Positions 55,434 through 63,976 of a DNA stretch of 64,000 nucleotides are shown one piece after another. The notes beneath the pieces were generated by a model, which was not told the DNA's origin, made no database searches, and saw only the letters and a program-made list of their open reading frames with translations. Each line of letters starts with the position of its first letter. Position 1 is the first letter of the stretch. Both the position numbers and the translations under genes were made by a program. This stretch comes from Niallia taxi (GTDB taxonomy: Bacteria; Bacillota; Bacilli; Bacillales; Cytobacillaceae). The stretch covers positions 1,784,001 through 1,848,000 of the forward strand of contig NZ_CP102589.1 in assembly GCF_032818155.1 (NCBI RefSeq), written 5' to 3'.

Positions 55434-56604
55434 GCAGCTGAAAAGCCTCTTAGGACAATTTCCCTCTATTAAGGATGAACGAGATCCAAAAGTCATATAT
55501 CAAAGAATAGAGGCAGGCAAAACAAAATACAGGCCCCGCCGTCCTTGGCTAATGCCGGCGGTGGCCACCGTGTTTGCCCTTCTGCTTTGCATCGTTATAG
55601 GTGAAAGCTTTTTTCGTCCAAATAACAGCAATTATTCTTTAAGTGATTCTTCTAAAATGGAAAAAAGTGAATATATAGCGATTAGCGAAGACAGAGATAA
55701 TTTAGAAAACTCATCGTCTTATCAGATGAAAGGGCAGGCTGATGAAATACAAAAACAGCAGACGAGTAACCCTTTAATAACGGAAGCTGTCTATCAGGAG
55801 GATGTTGGGAACAAGGAGCTGCTCACATACCCAATCCCGGATAAAAATGTCCAGGTAGCAGTACCTGTCAGCATATTAGTGGATAATCCTGAAAACCTTT
55901 CGAAATTTGACTTATACAAAAAGTACATGGATGTCATTAATGAAGATACTTGGGGACTTGAAAATTATTATCCTTTCAACGGAAAGGTCGAGTATGACAC
56001 AGAAAATAAAACCGTCATTATTGACTTCTCGGATGATTTAACCTCACTTGGTTCTTTCGGTTCCGATAACTTCCTGAACTCTATTGTGTATCAGCAGCTA
56101 GAATCTATCGGTGCAAAAAAAATGGAGTTCAAACAAAATGGACAAAACGGAGTAGTTGTTGGCAACCGTGAATTAAACGTAATGGATTATCATCCACTTG
56201 AAAACAGAGGTTATTTCCTCTTATCTGATTCAAAAGATAATGAAACTGCCCTTTATGTTCCATGGGAAGCGCCATATCATGATATTGAGACGGCGATTAG
56301 TAATATGAGCAAGGATATCCCAGAATATGGGCTGTCAGCGTCTATTCCAGAAAATATCTCCTTTGATAAAATTATTAAGAATACAGATGAAAATGAATTA
56401 GTGCTACATTTTTCAAATGACAGCAGCCTTGCCGAAGATAAACATACAGTAAGGGCAATTGAAACGATTTTGCTTACAGCGAAGGATTTTGAATTTAAAA
56501 CGGTTAAATTTGAAAATGCCAAGCTTGAGCAAATAGGAAAATTCACAATGGATGAAGATATTAACGTCCCTGTCGCGGCAAATAAAAGGGAAATAGCTGA
56601 ATAA
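55408..56604 (+). CDS. rsiX: Anti-sigma-X factor RsiX
   Basis: A 398-residue single-pass membrane protein: cytoplasmic sigma-binding segment (residues 1-46, starting NNWSDEQLKSLLGQF), one transmembrane helix (about 48-66) and a large extracytoplasmic domain. It should sequester SigX at the membrane. The ATG follows GAGGAGG inside the end of sigX, which suggests coupled synthesis. Confidence 0.87.
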   Translation: MKKNNWSDEQLKSLLGQFPSIKDERDPKVIYQRIEAGKTKYRPRRPWLMPAVATVFALLLCIVIGESFFRPNNSNYSLSDSSKMEKSEYIAISEDRDNLENSSSYQMKGQADEIQKQQTSNPLITEAVYQEDVGNKELLTYPIPDKNVQVAVPVSILVDNPENLSKFDLYKKYMDVINEDTWGLENYYPFNGKVEYDTENKTVIIDFSDDLTSLGSFGSDNFLNSIVYQQLESIGAKKMEFKQNGQNGVVVGNRELNVMDYHPLENRGYFLLSDSKDNETALYVPWEAPYHDIETAISNMSKDIPEYGLSASIPENISFDKIIKNTDENELVLHFSNDSSLAEDKHTVRAIETILLTAKDFEFKTVKFENAKLEQIGKFTMDEDINVPVAANKREIAE

Positions 56605-56615
56605 ATAATTAATTA

Positions 56616-56646
56616 AAGCTCTGGCAAAATTGCTGGGGCTTTTTTT
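56616..56646 (+). terminator. Terminator after sigX-rsiX
   Basis: AGCTCTGGC/GCTGGGGCT stem with G-T pairs and T7. Confidence 0.75.
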
Positions 56647-56675
56647 GTACAGCTGTTAACCAAGCGAAAAAAAGT

Positions 56676-56705
56676 GCATGGTTTTAGAGAACTTAATCCA
56701 TACTA
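56676..56705 (+). promoter_or_regulatory. Sigma-G-like promoter of the M23 peptidase unit
   Basis: GCATG (56676-56680) and CATACTA (56699-56705), 18 bases apart, match the sigma-G pattern GYATR / CATNNTA at every defined position. The CC before CATAC argues against sigma-F. Expression late in the forespore is inferred. Confidence 0.55.
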
Positions 56706-56781
56706 ACATTTGATTCTTGCCTAATAGAAAGTAGGAAAATACTCGTATGTAAATGGTTGCTACTTTCCGAGCAGGATGACT

Positions 56782-56964
56782 ATGTCAGTTCTAAGACTAA
56801 ACATGTACTCATATGGTGAAAGAGAAACTTTCGAATTTAATAGTAAATTAGGTAAGCAAATCTTCTTAAATCAACTAAAATGCATAGACGAAAAGTTTGG
56901 CATTGACCCGGTTTACGGGAAAAGGAGGATACGATGGGAGACTTTATCAGACGGCTGCTCATAG
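56782..56964 (+). CDS. Possible small protein upstream of the M23 peptidase (60 residues)
   Basis: An ATG at 56782 has AGGATG nearby and opens a 60-codon frame with ordinary composition (LRLNMYSYGERETFEFNSK near the start). It overlaps the M23 gene by 31 bases, and the M23 ribosome site lies inside it, an arrangement that could couple their translation. No family is recognised. An inverted repeat (GAAAGTAG/CTACTTTC, 56727-56767) precedes it. It could equally be untranslated leader. Confidence 0.3.
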   Translation: MSVLRLNMYSYGERETFEFNSKLGKQIFLNQLKCIDEKFGIDPVYGKRRIRWETLSDGCS

Positions 56965-57827
56965 CTGCAATAATGCTTCTGTTTGTCAGCTTGTTATTTT
57001 TAGGCGGCAAAGTTTCAGAGGCACAATCACCTTCACTGTCTGAACGTACAAAAGGATGGACTTGGCCAAGTGAAGGGATGATCTCAGATACCTTTAATAC
57101 GAGAAATGGCGATCATAAAGGAATTGACATTGCAGGAGACTTAGGAGCTGCTGTTTATGCTGTAGACAAAGGGTTAGTTGTAAAATCCTATTATTCCCAA
57201 AGCTATGGAAATGTGATTTTCATAAAGCATGAAAATGGGTTAGAAACAGTGTACGCTCATTTAAATGAACGACTAGTTGTGGAAAAACAAAAAGTAGAAA
57301 TGGGAGATATAATCGGAAAAATGGGCAATACAGGAAGGTCATCTGGAGTCCATTTGCACTTTGAAATACATGAGAAAGAATGGACGGTAACAAAGGAGAA
57401 TGCCATTAATCCAATACTTGCATTAGGAGATGCCGAAGTAGGACAGACAGTCGAGGCCGCAGCAAAACCAGCAAGGCAGGAAGCTGCTGAAGCCAAAAGA
57501 AAACAAGCGGAAAAGGAAATGACGACAAAAGCAGAAAATGAGAAGAAAAACGAAGCGGAAGAAAAAGAAAAGGCCACAGAAATCGAAAAGGCAAAACCAG
57601 AAACACTGGAAATTACTGTAGAAGAACCGGTTGAATATGATCCAGAGTTGGGGCAAGTTCCATATAAAAAAGCAATATACTACATAAAAGAAAATGAAAT
57701 AAGCAAAATTCTTGGAGAGCTTCCTGCGCTTCAAGCTCCTAAAAGCATAAGTATTCAGCAGTTCAATGAGGAGCAGCAGGGACAGGAAAGGAATATTGGT
57801 GCACCTTTTACTACCTACTATGAGTAA
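56934..57827 (+). CDS. M23-family cell-wall endopeptidase, probably spore-specific
   Basis: A 297-residue protein with an N-terminal transmembrane or signal segment (residues 8-25), a LytM-type M23 domain (about 42-163) with intact zinc ligands H61 and D65 (GDHKGIDIA) and H140 and H142 (GVHLHFE), a charged Ala/Glu/Lys-rich segment (about 170-235) and a C-terminal domain of unknown type. Ligands are complete, so unlike SpoIIQ-type homologues that have lost them it should be active. AAAGGAGG precedes the ATG. The upstream sigma-G-like promoter suggests a forespore role. Confidence 0.82.
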   Translation: MGDFIRRLLIAAIMLLFVSLLFLGGKVSEAQSPSLSERTKGWTWPSEGMISDTFNTRNGDHKGIDIAGDLGAAVYAVDKGLVVKSYYSQSYGNVIFIKHENGLETVYAHLNERLVVEKQKVEMGDIIGKMGNTGRSSGVHLHFEIHEKEWTVTKENAINPILALGDAEVGQTVEAAAKPARQEAAEAKRKQAEKEMTTKAENEKKNEAEEKEKATEIEKAKPETLEITVEEPVEYDPELGQVPYKKAIYYIKENEISKILGELPALQAPKSISIQQFNEEQQGQERNIGAPFTTYYE

Positions 57828-57982
57828 GTATATACATAAAATTTTTGCATATATTAATCGATTAACTCTGTATGTTAAGCTTGTTTTTTTGTCTTTGTAA
57901 ACTTATAGCAATATGTTGTAAGCATTGTTCTTTTCAAAGTAGTATTTCTTATGTATAATGAAGAAGTAAAAAAATATTGATC

Positions 57983-58110
57983 TATCTTCGGGGCAGGGTG
58001 AAATTCCCGACCGGCGGTGAGGAACATAGTTCTAAGTCCGCGAGCTTATTCGTTAGGCTGATTTGGTGAAAATCCAAAACCGACAGTAAAGTCTGGATGG
58101 GAGAAGATGG
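57983..58110 (+). promoter_or_regulatory. FMN riboswitch (RFN element)
   Basis: The conserved core is clear: ATCTTCGGGGCAGGGTGAAA, CCCGACCGGCGGTGA, GTCCGCGAGC, GATTTGGTGAAAATCC, ACCGACAGTAAAGTC and GGATGGGAGAAGAT. FMN binding should favour the downstream terminator and switch off ribU. Confidence 0.97.
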
Positions 58111-58176
58111 AGGTTCTGCAATCAATCGTTCGAAAATCAATAGTTAGAACGTTTGTTAAGTGTGCCTTTAAATGCT

Positions 58177-58208
58177 CCCTCAAGCTTAGATTGCTTGAGG
58201 TTTTTATT
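58177..58208 (+). terminator. Expression-platform terminator of the FMN riboswitch
   Basis: CCTCAAGC/GCTTGAGG stem with a 7-base loop and T5, placed between the aptamer and ribU. Confidence 0.85.
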
Positions 58209-58277
58209 TGGCATGGATTAACAAAATTGCTGAATCTCTCTTCTTAGGCTGATGGATCCTAAAGGGAGAGAGTAGAA

Positions 58278-58868
58278 ATGAATAGAAAAAAGATGAATGT
58301 AAGAAAGTTTGTATTAATTGGGATGATGAGCAGCCTTTCATTTGTGCTTATGCTTGTCCAATTCCCGCTACCGGTATTTCCGACCTTTTTAAAACTGGAT
58401 TTCAGTGATTTACCGGCATTGATTACGGCATTGATTCTCGGTCCGGTTGCTGGGATATTAGTGGAATTAATTAAAAACATTCTAGATTATTTTGTAATGA
58501 GCAGTGAAACAGGGATTCCTGTAGGCCATATAGCGAATTTTATTGCTGGTACTGCCTTTATCCTTCCTGCATACTTTATTTATAATAAATTCAAATCAAA
58601 ACAGGGCATGGTTGTGGGATTAATCTCAAGCATACTTGTAATGAGTGTTGCGCTGAGTGTATTCAATTATTTTGTACTGCTTCCTGTTTATATGAAGCTA
58701 ATGGCAATTGACCCAATGTCCTCTGCTGAAATGCGCGGATATATAATCTCACTTATTTTGCCATTTAACTTGGTAAAAGGCATTATTGTATCAGGGTTAT
58801 TTATGATCATATATGCGAAAATGAAAGTGTGGATCACCAAACAGGCACAATACCGAAGAGTTGCATAA
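58278..58868 (+). CDS. ribU: Riboflavin ECF transporter substrate-binding subunit RibU
   Basis: A 196-residue membrane S-component with about six helices. LDFSDLPALITALILGP near residue 40-56 and LVKGIIVSGLFMI near the C-terminus are typical of RibU. It binds riboflavin and works with the shared EcfA-EcfA'-EcfT module encoded elsewhere. The FMN riboswitch directly upstream confirms the substrate class. In B. subtilis it is YpaA/FmnP. Confidence 0.95.
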   Translation: MNRKKMNVRKFVLIGMMSSLSFVLMLVQFPLPVFPTFLKLDFSDLPALITALILGPVAGILVELIKNILDYFVMSSETGIPVGHIANFIAGTAFILPAYFIYNKFKSKQGMVVGLISSILVMSVALSVFNYFVLLPVYMKLMAIDPMSSAEMRGYIISLILPFNLVKGIIVSGLFMIIYAKMKVWITKQAQYRRVA

Positions 58869-58870
58869 AT

Positions 58871-58911
58871 AAAAAAAAGCAAAAAGAGAAAAAATCTCTT
58901 TTTGCTTTTTT

Positions 58912-58912
<1 letters not shown>
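58871..58912. terminator. Bidirectional terminator between ribU and fer
   Basis: 17-bp stem AAAAAAAGCAAAAAGAG/CTCTTTTTGCTTTTTTT with an A-rich loop; it overlaps the end of fer. Confidence 0.85.
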
Positions 58913-59223
<311 letters not shown>

Positions 59224-59442
59224 TTACTATCCATTCCTTATTGTAAAACTGAATGTATAACTTTTCAATAAAAAAGACCAATATAAAGGAATAAAGTATT
59301 GTATTTATACAAATCCTCAGGGAACCTCCTGCATATTGTTTCCAAGTTTACCTCTCAGTGTTGTTTTCATGGTAAAATAAAAGCAAGAAAGTACATAATT
59401 CGACATGGACCATCGATTTATTTTTAAAAGGAGTTTACGTAT

Positions 59443-60498
59443 ATGACCTTTATCGAGGTAATCGTGTTATATTGTTTACAAAGAATAAAGGGAGAGAGAA
59501 CCATCTATTCTGTTCTTCACATCCTAAACGGCAAAAAATCAGCCCAAACAATTCAGGATATACATATATTTAAGCTAAAAGCCATATTTCAAACATTTCC
59601 GAATTTGTCCAGAGCAAATTTCGACAGCATTATCCTCTCTTTGAATAAAAAAGCATGGATACATGCTGGTGAGTCAGCGCAAAGCTTTGTTATCCATCCT
59701 AAAAAAGAGGAATCTTTAAAGGAATTACTTATAGAATACCCTATTCCCGCCCATTTAAATGGCTGGAAATATCATCGAATCACTGTTGGATTCTGGGAGC
59801 GGCTTTCGCTCTCTATCCAAGTTGCGTCTCATTTAGCAAAAGGCAATAATCGGTATATGCCAGTTCAACGAAATATTGCTGTGCAAGCTTGGATGAAGCA
59901 AACATTGCAGGATTTTTCTACTGAAAGGAAAAAGCTGAATGAACATCTTTTTCAAGAATTGGCAGCATGCTTGGAAGATGAGGACATTTATCCCGAATAT
60001 CTTATATGCAGGCTGACAGGAGCAGACCATATTGGGCTGACGCCAGAACAAGCCGCAGCAGATTTTGGGATAGACTTAAGCTATTATGATATGTGTTTTT
60101 TATCATTGCTGCATTTTATGCTCCAAAAGATTTTAGCTCAAGAAGACAAGTTTCCAATTTTGCGAAAAATGATACTAGATGATGTTTCAGATTTTATCCT
60201 GACAAATTCAACAAAAGCCACCTATAAATTGATTCTTAAAGGCTATAGTCTTGAGGAAATCAGTAACATTCGCCGTTTGAAAATGAGTACGATAGAAGAT
60301 CATATCGCAGAACTTGTTTTGAATATTCCTGATTTTTCCATATGGGAGTATGTAAGTAAAAGCAAAGTCGAAGAAATTACAAAAATTGCGAGAGACATTG
60401 CATCTAAGTCTTTAAAACAAATTAAACAACAGCTTCCAGATGCGACATATTTTGAAATAAGGATTGTCCTTGCTAAATTAGGAGGTGGCATGAAGTGA
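59443..60498 (+). CDS. ypbB: YpbB, helix-turn-helix (RQC-like) protein
   Basis: A 351-residue soluble protein with a C-terminal helicase-associated helix-turn-helix (TYKLILKGYSLEEISNIRRLKMSTIEDHIAEL, quoted in part: YSLEEISNIRRLKMSTIE). It overlaps recS by 4 bases (GTGA), and its family is found almost only beside this helicase, so it probably assists RecS. No catalytic motif is seen. Confidence 0.85.
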   Translation: MTFIEVIVLYCLQRIKGERTIYSVLHILNGKKSAQTIQDIHIFKLKAIFQTFPNLSRANFDSIILSLNKKAWIHAGESAQSFVIHPKKEESLKELLIEYPIPAHLNGWKYHRITVGFWERLSLSIQVASHLAKGNNRYMPVQRNIAVQAWMKQTLQDFSTERKKLNEHLFQELAACLEDEDIYPEYLICRLTGADHIGLTPEQAAADFGIDLSYYDMCFLSLLHFMLQKILAQEDKFPILRKMILDDVSDFILTNSTKATYKLILKGYSLEEISNIRRLKMSTIEDHIAELVLNIPDFSIWEYVSKSKVEEITKIARDIASKSLKQIKQQLPDATYFEIRIVLAKLGGGMK

Positions 60499-62006
60499 AT
60501 TTAGAAAGTAAGCTATATGAATTTTTTTCTTTAACTTCCTTTAGGCCAGGACAAAAGGAAGCGATAACCGCCCTTTTAGAAAATAAGCATACATTAGCAA
60601 TGCTTCCGACAGGTACTGGTAAATCATTGGTTTATCAGTTGCCAGGAAAATTACTGAAGGGAACTGTCATCGTTATTTCTCCTTTACTTTCATTGATGCA
60701 GGATCAAGTAGAGCAAATGAAAATGAACGGAGAAAAAAGCGTTGTTGCTATTAATTCCTTTCTGACATGGCAAGAGCGAAATGAAGTATTTAAGCAAATA
60801 CGCCAATATAAATTTGTTTTTATTTCCCCAGAAATGATTAGTTCTGAATTTATATTGAATATATTGAAAAAACTGGAAATAGGCTTATTTGTTATAGATG
60901 AAGCACATTGTATTTCACAGTGGGGATATGATTTTAGGCCTGAATATCAAAACTTAGGTAATGTGCGTAATCAATTGGGTAATCCATTAACATTGGCACT
61001 AACGGCAACTGCAACTCCCAGTATTAGGGATGATATTAAGACAAGCTTATCATTAGTAGATGTGAAGGAAGTAATTTACAGTGTTGATAGGCCCAATATC
61101 GCCTTAAAAGCGGAAATGCTTGCTGGAGGATTAGAGAAAAAGAAAAGGCTTGAGGAACTAACAGACGATTTGCAAGGTCCGGGCATTATTTATTTTTCAA
61201 GTAAAAAGCTGGCAGAGCAAATGGCTGCAGAATTGAAGCGGAAAAGTGGCAAGCGAATTAACGCCTATCATGGCGGTATGTCACAAGAAGACAGAATACT
61301 GATTCAGCAGCAGTTTTTAAATGGTCAGCTTGATATTGTTTGTGCAACAAGCGCCTTCGGTATGGGGATAAATAAGGACAATATCCGCTTTGTCATCCAT
61401 TATCATTTTCCGACACAGGTCGAATCGTTTTTGCAGGAGATTGGCAGAGCTGGAAGGGATCGGAAGGAAAGCATCTCCATTCTTTTATACGTGCCTGGTG
61501 ATGAAATGCTTGCATACCAGCTTATTGAAACAGAGCTGCCAAATGACCTGCAGTTAGAGCAATTTAAAAGGTCTCTTCTGCAATACTCCACATACGATGA
61601 ATGGTCCAAAAAAGAACTAACCTTGATGTTGGGGCAATTTTCAGAAACACAATGGAGAATACTTGCGGCGAATGTCCAGCTAGAAGGGAAATTGGTCAAG
61701 GAGATTGTCGATAAGCTTGAAGATTTTGCCCATTATTGTGCAAGCAGGCTTGCGATAAAAAAACAAAGTATTCAACATATGTTATCATGGGTCCATTTAA
61801 AGTCATGCCGACGCACCTTTTTTACAGGGTATTTCGAGGAGGCTGAAATTAGAATGAACCCTGTATGCTGTGACAATTGCGGATTCAGTATAGCTAGCTT
61901 CTATTCAAAGGAAAAAACAAACAATGAAAGAATCGATGAGGTGGACAGCTGGAAAAAGCAGCTTGCCTTTATCTTAAATATGAAAAGTGGACCTGCTTAT
62001 GAATAA
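60495..62006 (+). CDS. recS: RecQ-family ATP-dependent DNA helicase RecS
   Basis: A 503-residue superfamily 2 helicase: FRPGQKEAI (motif 0), Walker A PTGTGKS, DEAHCISQWGYDFRPEY (motif II and RecQ loop), LTATATP (motif III), IYFSSKKLAEQ (IV), CATSAFGMGINK (V) and QEIGRAGRDR (VI). A zinc-binding region with cysteines follows (YCASR, CRRTF, CCDNCG). It has no separate HRDC domain. The start is GTG at 60495. It matches YpbC/RecS of B. subtilis. Confidence 0.92.
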   Translation: MNLESKLYEFFSLTSFRPGQKEAITALLENKHTLAMLPTGTGKSLVYQLPGKLLKGTVIVISPLLSLMQDQVEQMKMNGEKSVVAINSFLTWQERNEVFKQIRQYKFVFISPEMISSEFILNILKKLEIGLFVIDEAHCISQWGYDFRPEYQNLGNVRNQLGNPLTLALTATATPSIRDDIKTSLSLVDVKEVIYSVDRPNIALKAEMLAGGLEKKKRLEELTDDLQGPGIIYFSSKKLAEQMAAELKRKSGKRINAYHGGMSQEDRILIQQQFLNGQLDIVCATSAFGMGINKDNIRFVIHYHFPTQVESFLQEIGRAGRDRKESISILLYVPGDEMLAYQLIETELPNDLQLEQFKRSLLQYSTYDEWSKKELTLMLGQFSETQWRILAANVQLEGKLVKEIVDKLEDFAHYCASRLAIKKQSIQHMLSWVHLKSCRRTFFTGYFEEAEIRMNPVCCDNCGFSIASFYSKEKTNNERIDEVDSWKKQLAFILNMKSGPAYE

Positions 62007-62574
62007 GGAAAAATACTTTAATGTATTGAATCAGTTGACAGACAAAGAGCTTGTTAAGCACTTATATATTACTCAAATTATTTTAATTATCCTTTCAGTA
62101 GGATTAGGCATATTTGTATTTCATATGGAAGATTTTGGTTCCTTACTATTGTTCAAATGGACATATGTATTAGCAGGACTTAGTGTAGGTGCGGCAGTCG
62201 TTCTCATGGATATGATATTTATGAAGTATATTCCTGGTAAATATCATGATGATGGTGGGTTAAATAAACGGATATTTCGTCAAAGACACCCTGTGCATAT
62301 CGCCGTAATTGCGGCGGTTGTTAGTGTAAGTGAGGAAATTTTATTTCGAGGCGTTATCCAAACCAATCTCGGATTATTAGCAGCAAGTATAATATTTGCA
62401 GTTGTTCACTATCGTTATTTATTTAATTGGTTTCTTTTTATAAACATTATTTTTATAAGTTTAATTATCGGTTGTGTATATTTATGGACAGGAAGTCTTT
62501 TAGCAACGATTATTATGCATTTTACGATTGATTTTTCCCTTGGCCTGCTGATCAGATACAAGGTTTTTGAGTAG
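61999..62574 (+). CDS. ypbD: CPBP-family intramembrane glutamic protease YpbD
   Basis: A 191-residue membrane protein with about six helices and the CPBP motifs EEILFRG (EExxxR), FAVVHY (FxxxH) and a third histidine in IIMHFTID. Related proteins cleave membrane substrates; B. subtilis YpbD is the positional counterpart. The ATG at 61999 overlaps the recS stop by 8 bases. Confidence 0.85.
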   Translation: MNKEKYFNVLNQLTDKELVKHLYITQIILIILSVGLGIFVFHMEDFGSLLLFKWTYVLAGLSVGAAVVLMDMIFMKYIPGKYHDDGGLNKRIFRQRHPVHIAVIAAVVSVSEEILFRGVIQTNLGLLAASIIFAVVHYRYLFNWFLFINIIFISLIIGCVYLWTGSLLATIIMHFTIDFSLGLLIRYKVFE

Positions 62575-62617
62575 ATTCTTATATAAAAAGAAATATGTTT
62601 AGAAAGAAGGGATGTTC

Positions 62618-63460
62618 ATGACAAGAGAAGATCCTTATAGAGTGCAGGCAGATCGGCAAAAACAGCGGATAACTCGAGTAGAGAAACAAGAGGTAATTCC
62701 AAGCGAAAACAAAGAAAAAGAAGAACTGCCGCCTCGCAGGTCGTTACATCATAAAAAGAAAAAAAAGAAAAAGAAAAATCAAAAGTCAACAGCTATCACT
62801 GTTCTAGCTTTTTCGTTTATTGCCCTTCCGGTTATTTTACTCGGAATTCATGAAATAATGACTCGTCATGCTGGGGATACAACTGTTCCTGTTAGCGGCT
62901 CATCGACACAGTTTGAGCAAATAGGTGTCGAACAAAAGGAAAAAAAATCAGCGACAGACGAAGATAAAGATAAAATAGATGACGCTGATGAAAAAAGCTC
63001 AAAGCAAGCGGCTGATACAGAGGATCAACAGTCGACTGACAAAGAGCAAAAAGCTGAGAAGGAAGCAGAGCAAAAAGCAAAAGCAGAAGCAGAGAAGGAA
63101 GCAGAGCAAAAGGCTAAAGCAGAAGCAGAGCAAAAGGCTAAAGCAGAAGCTGAGAAGAAGGCAGCGGAAGAAGCCGAGAAAAAAGCACAAGCAGAGGCTG
63201 AGAGAAAAGCAGCAGAAGAAGCCAAGCAAAAGGCACAAGCTGAAGCTGAGAGAAAGGCAGCAGAAGAGGCCGAGAAAAAAGCACAAGCTGAAGCTGAGAC
63301 AACGTATATATACCATACAGTTGCTTCGAATGAAACATTATACCGGATTGCGATGAATTATTATAATTCTAAGTCAGGGGTCGATATCATTAAACAGGCA
63401 AACCAATTAGCAAGTGATAATGTTATGGTAGGACAGGTGTTGAAAATTCCTCAGCAATAA
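62618..63460 (+). CDS. ypbE: LysM-domain membrane protein YpbE
   Basis: A 280-residue protein: basic cytoplasmic N-terminus with a run of lysines (HHKKKKKKKKNQK), one transmembrane helix (about residues 58-80), a long acidic then Lys/Glu/Ala-repeat region (about 100-228), and one LysM domain (YHTVASNETLYRIAMNYY to the end) for peptidoglycan binding. The repeat segment probably forms an extended helix across the wall. The ATG at 62618 is favoured over 62612 by ribosome-site spacing. Confidence 0.85.
   Translation: MTREDPYRVQADRQKQRITRVEKQEVIPSENKEKEELPPRRSLHHKKKKKKKKNQKSTAITVLAFSFIALPVILLGIHEIMTRHAGDTTVPVSGSSTQFEQIGVEQKEKKSATDEDKDKIDDADEKSSKQAADTEDQQSTDKEQKAEKEAEQKAKAEAEKEAEQKAKAEAEQKAKAEAEKKAAEEAEKKAQAEAERKAAEEAKQKAQAEAERKAAEEAEKKAQAEAETTYIYHTVASNETLYRIAMNYYNSKSGVDIIKQANQLASDNVMVGQVLKIPQQ
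63055..63300 (+). repeat. Intragenic Lys-Ala/Glu-Ala repeat tract in ypbE
   Basis: About 245 bases of imperfect direct repeats (units such as GAAGCAGAGCAAAAGGCTAA and GCAGAAGAAGCCGAGAAAA) encode AEKKAAEEAEKKAQ-type units. Such tracts can change in copy number by slippage. Confidence 0.8.
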
Positions 63461-63514
63461 TGCTTCTAACTAGTCCTTTCCCTTCATATAGTTTAAGGGA
63501 AGGAGGCTTGTAAC

Positions 63515-63973
63515 ATGGAAGTATCTATTATGAAGCTTGACAGCAATACGGATGAAACAACAAGAGAAATGCTGCAAAAGCTTGTGGAGAAAAAAAGGAA
63601 ATTTGATATGCTCAAAACAAGACATTTGTTTGTTATGTGGCTGACGATAATAGTAGGATTTTTTTATGCATACTGGCTTTATAAGCATATTGCCGTCCCG
63701 TTTTCTCATTCCTTTGCGATAATGTTTTCGATATTTATTGCGAAAACATTCAATCTATATGCGCTTTGTTTAATTGTCGGATCGTTTGGCTTTATGAATG
63801 TTCTTAAACAAAAAAAGGACAAGGCAGAGAAGGAATATAACGAATTGCGCTGTGAAATTATTGATAAAGCGAAAGACCTCTGGAAGAAGGAAGAGGAATG
63901 GAAAAGTCGCCATCATGTTTTTTATATGATGAAAAAAGAATATGATATAAACCTTTTTCATGAAACGAAATAA
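63515..63973 (+). CDS. ypbF: YpbF-family membrane protein (DUF2663)
   Basis: A 152-residue protein with two transmembrane helices (about residues 38-58 and 70-97) between a charged N-terminus and a Lys/Glu-rich cytoplasmic C-terminus. Function unknown; place after ypbE is conserved in Bacillus. AAGGAGG is eight bases before the ATG, but a hairpin (63475-63504) covers part of it. Confidence 0.8.
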   Translation: MEVSIMKLDSNTDETTREMLQKLVEKKRKFDMLKTRHLFVMWLTIIVGFFYAYWLYKHIAVPFSHSFAIMFSIFIAKTFNLYALCLIVGSFGFMNVLKQKKDKAEKEYNELRCEIIDKAKDLWKKEEEWKSRHHVFYMMKKEYDINLFHETK

Positions 63974-63976
63974 AAA

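Noticed and set aside
63055..63300. Direct repeats considered as a CRISPR array
   Set aside because: The units are contiguous, in frame and encode a coiled-coil-like protein segment; there are no unique spacers or cas genes.
62999..63316. Cys/Leu/Phe-rich minus-strand frame that looks like a membrane protein
   Set aside because: It is the complement of the ypbE Lys/Ala repeat tract, which produces hydrophobic codons by reversal.
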